Shown here: positions 57,836 through 64,000 of the stretch, in pieces
Layout: the number at the start of each line of letters is the position of its first letter
How positions within the stretch are numbered: the stretch's first letter is position 1
Assembly (NCBI GenBank): GCA_963709395.1
Contig: CAVPWP010000012.1
Span: 1-64,000, forward strand
Source: CAVPWP01 sp963709395
GTDB taxonomy: Bacteria; Pseudomonadota; Alphaproteobacteria; Rhodobacterales; Rhodobacteraceae
Direction: 5' to 3'
Length of the DNA: 64,000 bases
Program-made: the position numbers and the translations under genes
The notes under the pieces: model-generated
The model's input: only the letters and a program-made list of their open reading frames with translations
Database searches by the model: none
What the model was told of the DNA's origin: nothing

Positions 57836-58920
57836 TGCTTTTCTGGCTGACGGAATTCTCGGACGGGGGCGATGTCTTCAACCTCTTCCGCTATATCACC
57901 TTTCGTGCGGGTGGTGCGTTCTTCACCGCGCTGATCTTCGGCTTCCTCTTCGGGCGGCCGCTGATCAACCTGCTGCGCCGGCGTCAGAAGAAGGGCCAGC
58001 CGATCCGCAGCGACGGTCCGGAGGGGCACATCATCGCCAAGGCGGGCACACCGACGATGGGCGGGCTTCTGATCCTGTCGGCGCTGCTGGTCTCGACCCT
58101 GCTCTGGGCGCGGCTCGACAACGGGTTTGTCTGGCTGGTGCTCTTCGTGACGACAAGCTTCGGCCTGATCGGCTTCGCCGACGATTACGCCAAGGTGACC
58201 CAGCAGACCCACAAGGGCGTCTCGGGCAAGCTGCGGCTGGTGCTGGGTGTCCTGATCGCGGCGGTGGCGGGCTACTGGGCGGCCCTGCTGCATCCGCCGG
58301 ACCTGACCTACCAGCTGGCGCTTCCGATCTTCAAGGACGTGCTGATCAACATGGGGGTTCTCTTCGTGCCCTTCGCGGTGATCGTGATCGTCGGCGCGGC
58401 CAATGCGGTCAACCTGACCGACGGTCTGGACGGTCTGGCGATCATGCCGGTGATGATCGCGGCGGGCACGCTGGGGGTGATCGCCTATGCGGTCGGGCGC
58501 GTCGACTTCACCGAGTATCTCGACGTGCACTATGTGCCCGGGACCGGCGAGATCCTGATCTTCAGCGCCGGGCTGATCGGCGGTGGACTTGGCTTTCTGT
58601 GGTACAACGCGCCCCCGGCGGCCGTCTTCATGGGCGATACCGGGTCGCTGGCGCTGGGCGGGGCCCTGGGCGCCATCGCGGTGTCCACCAAGCACGAGAT
58701 CGTGCTGGCCATCGTGGGCGGTCTTTTCGTGGTCGAGGCGCTGAGCGTCATCATCCAGGTGCTCTATTTCAAGCGCACCGGAAAGCGGGTGTTCCTGATG
58801 GCGCCGATCCACCATCATTTCGAAAAGCAGGGCTGGGCCGAGCCGCAGATCGTGATCCGCTTCTGGATCATTTCGCTGATCCTCGCGCTGATCGGACTTG
58901 CCACGCTGAAGCTGCGGTAG
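57835..58920 (+). CDS. mraY: phospho-MurNAc-pentapeptide transferase
   Basis: A 361-residue membrane enzyme that makes lipid I. About ten membrane segments; catalytic Asp-Asp in GFADDYAKV, NLTDGLDGLA, and the C-terminal histidines in PIHHHFEKQG. Translationally coupled to murF. A hairpin element separates it from murD. Confidence 0.97.
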   Translation: MLFWLTEFSDGGDVFNLFRYITFRAGGAFFTALIFGFLFGRPLINLLRRRQKKGQPIRSDGPEGHIIAKAGTPTMGGLLILSALLVSTLLWARLDNGFVWLVLFVTTSFGLIGFADDYAKVTQQTHKGVSGKLRLVLGVLIAAVAGYWAALLHPPDLTYQLALPIFKDVLINMGVLFVPFAVIVIVGAANAVNLTDGLDGLAIMPVMIAAGTLGVIAYAVGRVDFTEYLDVHYVPGTGEILIFSAGLIGGGLGFLWYNAPPAAVFMGDTGSLALGGALGAIAVSTKHEIVLAIVGGLFVVEALSVIIQVLYFKRTGKRVFLMAPIHHHFEKQGWAEPQIVIRFWIISLILALIGLATLKLR

Positions 58921-58924
58921 CGAC

Positions 58925-58976
58925 GCGGGGGTTTTTCACCCCCGCACCCCCGAAAGGTATTTCCCGCCAGAAGAAG
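58925..58976 (+). repeat. 3' hairpin element, copy 2 (between mraY and murD)
   Basis: GCGGGGG and CCCCCGC form a 7-bp stem with loop TTTTTCA. Then follow GGTATTTCCCGCCAG and AAGAAG, as in the copies after leuA and ftsW. It begins five bases after the mraY stop and lies inside the dcw cluster, so it cannot be a complete terminator unless murD has its own promoter. Confidence 0.6.
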
Positions 58977-59000
58977 CGGCAGGGATCAGGGAGACGAGGC

Positions 59001-60401
59001 ATGATTCCAGTCAGGGGATACGAGGGGGCGACGGTCGCCGTGCTGGGGCTGGGCCGGTCGGGTCTGACCGCCGCGCGCGCGCTCGCCGCCGGCGGGGCCG
59101 AGGCGCTCTGCTGGGACGACAGCCCGGACGCGCGCGCGGCGGCCGAGGCCGAGGGTCTCGCGATCCGCGGACCTCACCCGCGACGGCGCCTGGGAGGGAG
59201 TGGCGGCGCTGATCGTGTCGCCGGGCATTCCGCATCTTTATCCCGCGCCCAACCGCGTGGTCGCGGCGGCCCTGGAGGCGGGCGTGCCGGTGGACAACGA
59301 CATCGGTCTTTTCTTCCGCTCGCTCGGGCAGTCGGAGTGGGCAGGGGTTCGAGACGCCGCCGCGGGTGATCGCGGTGACCGGCACGAACGGCAAGTCGAC
59401 CACGGCGGCGCTGATCCATCACGTCCTGACCGAGGCGGGGCGCGACAGCCAGCTTGCGGGCAACATCGGGCGCGGCGTGCTGGACATCGACCCGCCGGGC
59501 GAGGGCGGGGTGGTGGTGCTGGAGCTGTCGAGCTACCAGACCGAGCTTGCCCGCGCGCTGACCCCGGACGTCGCGGTCTTCACCAACCTGACCCCGGATC
59601 ACCTGGACCGGCACGGCGGCATGGGCGGCTATTTCGCCGCCAAGCGCCGGCTTTTCGCCGAGGGTGGGCCCGACCGCGCGGTGATCGGCGTGGACGAGAC
59701 CGAAGGGCGGTTCCTGGCCGGGCAGTTGGCCGAGGGACCGGGCGACGATCGGGTGATCCGGGTGTCGGTCGACCGCAAGCTGACCGGACCGGGCTGGGCG
59801 GTCTTCGCGCGCAAGGGGTTCCTGTCGGAGTATCGCAAGGCGCGGCAGGTCGGCGCGATCGACCTGCGCGGCGTCAAGGGGCTTCCCGGCGCGCATAACC
59901 ACCAGAATGCCTGCTGCGCCTATGCCGCTGTGCGCGCGCTGGGGCTTGGGCCGAAGGTCATCGAACAGGCGTTCCACAGCTTTGCCGGCCTGCCGCATCG
60001 CAGCCAGCTTGTGGCCGAGCGCGGCGGGCGTGCGCTTCGTCAACGACAGCAAGGCCACGAATGCCGACAGCGCGGCGCGGGCGCTGGCCGCGTTCGAGCG
60101 TATCCGCTGGATTGTCGGCGGGCAGATGAAGGAGGGGGGGCTGGGTGCCACGAAGGACCACCTCGACCGGGTGGTGAAGGCCTATGTCATCGGACGGCAG
60201 GCGCGCGAGGTGGCGCTCGAGATCGCCGAGACCCCGCACGAGGTCTGCGAGACCATGGCCGAGGCCGTCGCCCGCGCCGCCGCCGAGGCAGCACCGGGCG
60301 AAACGGTGCTTCTGGCGCCCGCCGCGGCCAGTTTCGACCAGTACGACAACTTCGAGAAGCGCGGCGAGGATTTCATCGCCGCCGTCGCGCGGCTGGGCTG
60401 A
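59001..60401 (+). CDS. murD: UDP-MurNAc-L-alanine:D-glutamate ligase, three frameshifts
   Basis: About 465 residues of the Mur ligase that adds D-glutamate. N-terminal GLGRSGLTAARAL, ATP loop VTGTNGKSTT, FTNLTPDHLDRHG and NDSKATNADS are present. Single surplus bases at 59169-59170 (GCGGAC for GCGAC), 59344-59347 (GGGG for GGG) and about 60029 break the frame; removing each restores conserved sequence. An essential gene with three identical-type errors argues for poor consensus here. A GAGACGAGG stretch precedes the ATG. Confidence 0.88.
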
Positions 60402-60407
60402 GGCGGC

Positions 60408-61340
60408 TCAGACCGACAGTGCCGAGGCCGTGTCCTTGAGAAGCTGCGCGCTGCGCTGAAGGGCGGCGTGCTCGTCGGCGTCAAGCTCGGGAAAGAGGTC
60501 GGCCGTGACGCCTGCGCGGCCGACGACCCGCGGCACCGACAGCGCCACGTCGCGCACGCCCTCGACCTCGCCCGTCATGATCGACACCGACAGGACCGCC
60601 TGTTCGTCGCGCAGGATGGCGCGCACGATGCGGGCAAGTCCGGCGCCGATGCCGTACCAGGTGGCCCCCTTGCCGTCGATGATCGTGTAGGCCGCGTTGC
60701 GCACCCCGTCGTCGATCCGGGCGCGCACCGAGTCCGTGAGCGGCGCACCGACCTGCGCCGCGAAGGACCGCAGCGATACCGACCCGGCCCGCGCCGCCGA
60801 CCAGGCCAGCACCTCGCTGTCGCCGTGTTCGCCCATCACATAGGCATGGACAGATTGCGGAGCGATGCCGAGGTGATCGCCCAGGAGCGACCGGAACCGC
60901 GCGGTGTCGAGGATGGTGCCGGACCCGATCACGCGCCGCGCGGGCAGGCCCGACAGGCGGGTGGTCACATCGGTCATGATGTCGACCGGGTTCGAGGCCA
61001 CCAGAAGGATCGCGTCGGGCGCCACGCGCAGAACCTCGCCCACGATGCTGCGAAAGACCTCGGCGTTGCGTGACAGAAGCTGCAGCCGCGTCTCGCCCGG
61101 TTTCTGGCCGACCCCGGCGGCAAGGATCACGATACCCGCGCCCGCGAGCGCGTCATACCCGCCCGAGCGCACCAGCGTGGCCGAGGCGAAGGGCACGGCA
61201 TGGGCGATATCCTCGGCCTGGGCCCGGGCAAGCGCTGCGTTCAGATCGACGAAGACGACTTCCTGCACGGTGCCAAGAAGCGCCATTGCATAGCCCGCCG
61301 CACTGCCGACCATGCCCGCGCCCACGATTCCGACTTTCAT
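60408..61340 (-). CDS. ldh: L-lactate dehydrogenase (NAD-dependent)
   Basis: A 310-residue LDH/MDH-family enzyme interconverting pyruvate and L-lactate. NAD site GIVGAGMVGSAAGYA at the N-terminus; catalytic His in GEHGDSE; ASNPVDIMT. The substrate loop reads GVGQKPGETR, with Gln where malate dehydrogenases have Arg, favouring lactate. It lies in reverse orientation between murD and ftsW, a place where the dcw cluster is normally uninterrupted, and it converges with murD over six bases. Confidence 0.9.
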   Translation of the reverse strand: MKVGIVGAGMVGSAAGYAMALLGTVQEVVFVDLNAALARAQAEDIAHAVPFASATLVRSGGYDALAGAGIVILAAGVGQKPGETRLQLLSRNAEVFRSIVGEVLRVAPDAILLVASNPVDIMTDVTTRLSGLPARRVIGSGTILDTARFRSLLGDHLGIAPQSVHAYVMGEHGDSEVLAWSAARAGSVSLRSFAAQVGAPLTDSVRARIDDGVRNAAYTIIDGKGATWYGIGAGLARIVRAILRDEQAVLSVSIMTGEVEGVRDVALSVPRVVGRAGVTADLFPELDADEHAALQRSAQLLKDTASALSV

Positions 61341-61538
61341 CCGGTCTGCTCCGTCCGCTGTTGCAAGGATTCATTCAAGAGAGGATGTCCCGGGACGTAT
61401 GTCAAACGAATGACGGGCCGGGCGCGCTTCCCGGGCGCGCTTCGGGCCAGCTTTCTCTGGCGCGGCGCGCCCCGATTCGCTACACTGATGTCCAGACCCG
61501 GCAAACGGGCGTTTTGAGGCAGAACGAGCAGGCGGTCC

Positions 61539-62705
61539 ATGACGGAAATGGTCTATGGCATTGCGCCCGCGCAGGAAGGGGAACCGATCCTTCCGCGTTG
61601 GTGGCGCACGGTCGACAAGTGGTCCTTGTCGGCGGTCTTCATCCTGTTTGCGATCGGCATCCTGCTGGGGCTCGCGGCCTCGGTTCCGCTGGCCGAACGC
61701 AACGGGCTTGATCCCTTCCACTATGTCCAGCGACAGCTGTTCTTCGGAGGGCTCGGGCTGACGGTGATGGTCGTGTTCAGCATGATGGCGCCGCAGCAGG
61801 TCCGCAGGCTGGGCGTGATCGGTTTCGTGATCGCCTTCGTGGCGCTCGCGCTTCTGCCGATGTTCGGCACAGATTACGGCAAGGGCGCCGTGCGTTGGTT
61901 CTCGCTCGGGTTCGGGTCGATCCAGCCCTCGGAGTTTCTCAAGCCCGGCTTCGTCGTGGTCTCCGCCTGGCTGATCGCGGCCAGCCACGAGGTCGGCGGC
62001 CCGCCGGGGCGCAGCTATTCCTTCGGGCTTGCCGTGGCGATCTGCGCGCTCCTGGCGCTGCAGCCCGATTTCGGGCAGGCCTGCCTGATCCTGTTCTCCT
62101 GGGGCGTCATCTATTTCGTGGGCGGCGCGCCCTTCCTGCTGCTGCTGGCCATCGCGGGGCTGGTGATCCTTACCGGGACGCTGGCCTATTCCAATTCCGA
62201 GCACTTCGCGCGGCGCATCGACGGCTTCCTGTCGCCCGAGGTCGATCCCACCACCCAGCTCGGTTATGCGGCCAACGCCATCCGCGAGGGCGGGTTCTTC
62301 GGCGTGGGCGTGGGCGAGGGCCAGGTGAAGTGGTCGCTGCCCGACGCGCATACCGATTTCATCATCGCGGTCGCGGCCGAAGAATACGGGCTGATCCTCG
62401 TCCTGGTGATCATCCTGCTTTACGCCACCATCGTGCTTCGGTCGCTTCTGCGGCTGATGCGCGAGCGCGACCCCTTCATCCGGCTGGCGGGCACCGGGCT
62501 TGCCTGCACCTTCGCCGTGCAGGCGATGATCAACATCTCGGTCGCCGTGCGACTACTGCCGGCCAAGGGCATGACGCTTCCCTTCGTCAGCTACGGCGGG
62601 TCCTCGCTGATCGCGGGCGGGATCATGGTGGGGATGCTCCTCTGCTTCACCCGCAAGCGTCCGCAGGGCGAGTTCGCCGAGATCCTGATGCGGGGCGGGC
62701 GGTGA
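61539..62705 (+). CDS. ftsW: septal peptidoglycan glycosyltransferase FtsW
   Basis: A 388-residue SEDS-family membrane protein working with FtsI at the septum. Conserved parts are KGAVRWFSLGFGSIQPSE, LQPDFGQACL, DAHTDFIIAVAAEEYGLI and LPFVSYGGSSLIAGG. It is separated from murD by ldh, and its own promoter should lie in the 198 bases from 61341 to 61538. A homologue, rodA, is at 5 kb. Confidence 0.96.
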   Translation: MTEMVYGIAPAQEGEPILPRWWRTVDKWSLSAVFILFAIGILLGLAASVPLAERNGLDPFHYVQRQLFFGGLGLTVMVVFSMMAPQQVRRLGVIGFVIAFVALALLPMFGTDYGKGAVRWFSLGFGSIQPSEFLKPGFVVVSAWLIAASHEVGGPPGRSYSFGLAVAICALLALQPDFGQACLILFSWGVIYFVGGAPFLLLLAIAGLVILTGTLAYSNSEHFARRIDGFLSPEVDPTTQLGYAANAIREGGFFGVGVGEGQVKWSLPDAHTDFIIAVAAEEYGLILVLVIILLYATIVLRSLLRLMRERDPFIRLAGTGLACTFAVQAMINISVAVRLLPAKGMTLPFVSYGGSSLIAGGIMVGMLLCFTRKRPQGEFAEILMRGGR

Positions 62706-62753
62706 CAAAGGTGCGCCGGATCCCGGTGTCCCGCTCGGCGGCACGTGCGGGAG

Positions 62754-62785
62754 CCTCCGGCGGAGGTATTTGCCGCCAGAAGATG
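62754..62785 (+). repeat. 3' hairpin element, copy 3 (between ftsW and murG)
   Basis: CCTCCG and CGGAGG form a short hairpin leading straight into GGTATTTGCCGCCAGAAG and ATG, the same core as after leuA. It starts 49 bases after ftsW and ends 17 bases before the proposed murG start. Confidence 0.55.
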
Positions 62786-62801
62786 CGCCGGGGGACGGGA
62801 T

Positions 62802-63903
62802 TTGGCTGAGGCGCTGCGCCTTGTCATCGCGGCGGGCGGCACCGGCGGGCACATGTTCCCCGCGCAGGCGCTGGCCGAGGCGATGGTTGGCAGGGGCTGG
62901 GCCGTGACACTGTCGACCGATGCGCGCGGCGCGCGCTATGCCGGCGGGTTTCCCGGGCGCGGTGGCGGTGGAGAAGGTGGCTTCAGCGACGTTCGCACGG
63001 GGCGGGATGGCGGCGAAGGCGCTGGCCCCGTTGCGCATCCTCGCCGGGGTATTGGGCGCCGTCGCCGGCATGATCCGGAACCGTCCGGCCGCGGTCGTGG
63101 GCTTTGGCGGCTACCCGTCGATCCCCGCCCTGTCGGCGGCCTGGATCCTGCGTGTTCCGCGGATGATCCACGAACAGAACGGCGTTCTCGGGCGGGTGAA
63201 CCGGGTCTTCGCCCGCCATGTCGACGCGCTGGCCTGCGGAACCTGGCCGACGGCGTTGCCTGCGGGCGTGCCGGCCGAGCATACCGGGAACCCGGTGCGC
63301 GCAGCGGTTCTGACCGAGGCGGGAACCGTCTACCGCGCCCCTGACGACGGGACGATCGAGATCCTCGTGATCGGCGGCAGCCAGGGCGCGCGCATCCTCA
63401 GCGAGGTCGTGCCCGCGGCCGTTCTAAGGCTTCCCGCGCCGCTGCGCGCGCGGCTGCGCCTGACCCAGCAGGCCCGGGCCGAGGACGCCGATGCGGTCGC
63501 CGCGGCCTATTCCGGGGCCGGAATCGCGGCCGAGGTCCGGCCGTTCTTCGACGATGTCCCGCGCCGGATGGCGGCGGCGCAGCTGGTGATCGCGCGGGCA
63601 GGCGCGTCGTCGGTGGCCGAGATCGCCGCGATCGGCCGGCCGTCGATCCTGATCCCCTATGCCGCCGCCACCGCCGACCACCAGACCGCGAACGCTCGCG
63701 GGCTGGCCGAGGCCGGTGCGGCGATCGTGATCCCGGAATCCGCCCTTGCGCCCGCGACGCTGGCGGCGCAGATAGCCGCGGTTCTGTCGGACCCCGAGGC
63801 AGCGACGAAAATGGCGGAGAACGCCAAAGCAGTTGGCCGGCCGGACGCCACCGAGCGTCTGGTCGCCATGGTGGAAGAATTGACAGGCGAGAGGCAGAGA
63901 TGA
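62802..63903 (+). CDS. murG: undecaprenyl-PP-MurNAc-pentapeptide GlcNAc transferase, one frameshift
   Basis: About 366 residues of the GT28 glycosyltransferase that makes lipid II. AAGGTGGHMFPAQALAE at the N-terminus, GFGGYPSIPAL, HEQNGVLGRVN, GGSQGARIL and the UDP-GlcNAc-binding RAGASSVAEIA are present. A surplus G at 62955-62957 (CCCGGGC for CCCGGC) splits it near residue 52; removing it gives GGFPGAVAVEKV. A TTG start at 62802 with GGGGGA upstream is the best choice; the in-frame ATG at 62745 would include the hairpin element. Confidence 0.88.
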
Positions 63904-63932
63904 ACGTATTGGCAGGCGTCGAAGGACTTTTC

Positions 63933-64000
63933 ATGAACGCGACGAAGCTTCCGACCGAGATGGGACCGGTTCACTTCGTGGGGATCGGCGGCATCGGCAT
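63933..64000 (+). CDS. murC: UDP-MurNAc:L-alanine ligase, 5' end only
   Basis: The window ends in the first 23 codons. KLPTEMGPVHFVGIGGIGM is the conserved MurC N-terminus with its nucleotide-binding GIGGIGM. I chose ATG 63933, preceded by GAAGGA; an in-frame ATG at 63900 overlaps the murG stop and would add 11 residues. Next dcw gene in the usual order. Confidence 0.88.
   Translation, partial: MNATKLPTEMGPVHFVGIGGIG

Overview
The window is GC-rich chromosomal DNA from an alphaproteobacterium, almost certainly a member of the Rhodobacterales (Rhodobacter, Paracoccus or Roseobacter relatives). This rests on protein character, gene order (mreB-mreC-mreD-mrdA-rodA; the mraZ-to-murC dcw cluster), a DUF1127 gene followed by CCTCCTCCC-loop (cuckoo/CcsR-type) RNAs, a GAAC-N7-GAAC SOS box and a TTAA-N7-TTAAC CtrA-like box. 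I see no phage, insertion sequence, CRISPR array or plasmid gene. The content is core metabolism, cell envelope and repair.

Layout. 0-2.5 kb: tRNA-Gln and two capsule-export genes (kpsE-like, kpsT-like) on the minus strand. 2.6-4.0 kb: a uracil-DNA glycosylase family gene coupled to an SseB-like gene. 4.0-10.6 kb (minus): the rod-shape operon mreB-mreC-mreD-mrdA-rodA, followed by a ghrA-like reductase. 10.7-14.1 kb (minus): a DEAD-box RNA helicase, and leuA preceded by a Leu-rich leader peptide. 14.4-19.5 kb: MATE exporter, glutathione transferase, methyltransferase, SDR and an FeS-type cryptochrome/photolyase. 19.5-30.8 kb: secreted MORN-repeat protein, nadE, a CobW-type GTPase behind a probable Zur operator, PfkB-type sugar kinase, Tat-exported metallo-beta-lactamase-fold protein, zincin-like protein, gltX, a YegP-like protein, a second MATE exporter and a gamma-glutamylcyclotransferase. 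30.8-38.7 kb: tandem glycine riboswitch, gcvT-gcvH-gcvP, an NTF2-like protein and ppsA. 38.8-46.4 kb: tRNA-Ala(CGC), LysR regulator, Cys-rich lipoprotein, pyruvate carboxylase, an unknown 131-residue protein, an FMN-dependent 2-hydroxyacid oxidase and a ZIP transporter. 46.5-50.6 kb: SOS-type uvrD/pcrA, DUF1127 with two cuckoo RNAs, and an Mrp/ApbC ATPase. 50.6-64 kb: the dcw cluster (mraZ, rsmH, ftsL, ftsI, murE, murF, mraY, murD, ftsW, murG, start of murC), interrupted by a reverse-oriented lactate dehydrogenase.

The genes form functional blocks. The rod-elongation and dcw clusters build peptidoglycan for growth and division. The riboswitch-controlled gcv operon breaks down glycine. pyc, ppsA, the hydroxyacid oxidase and ldh act around pyruvate. 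Regulatory sites readable by eye include the glycine riboswitch, probable LexA, Zur and CtrA boxes, MraZ-type direct repeats before mraZ, and a leucine attenuator-type leader before leuA.

Data quality. Fifteen genes, many of them essential (gltX, murD, murG, nadE) or normally intact core genes (gcvP, pyc), are broken by about 23 one-base indels, roughly 20 of them single-base insertions. Each is repaired by removing or adding one base. I read these as residual sequencing or consensus errors rather than pseudogenes, and I give the repaired gene extents. None of the function or family assignments was checked against a database.
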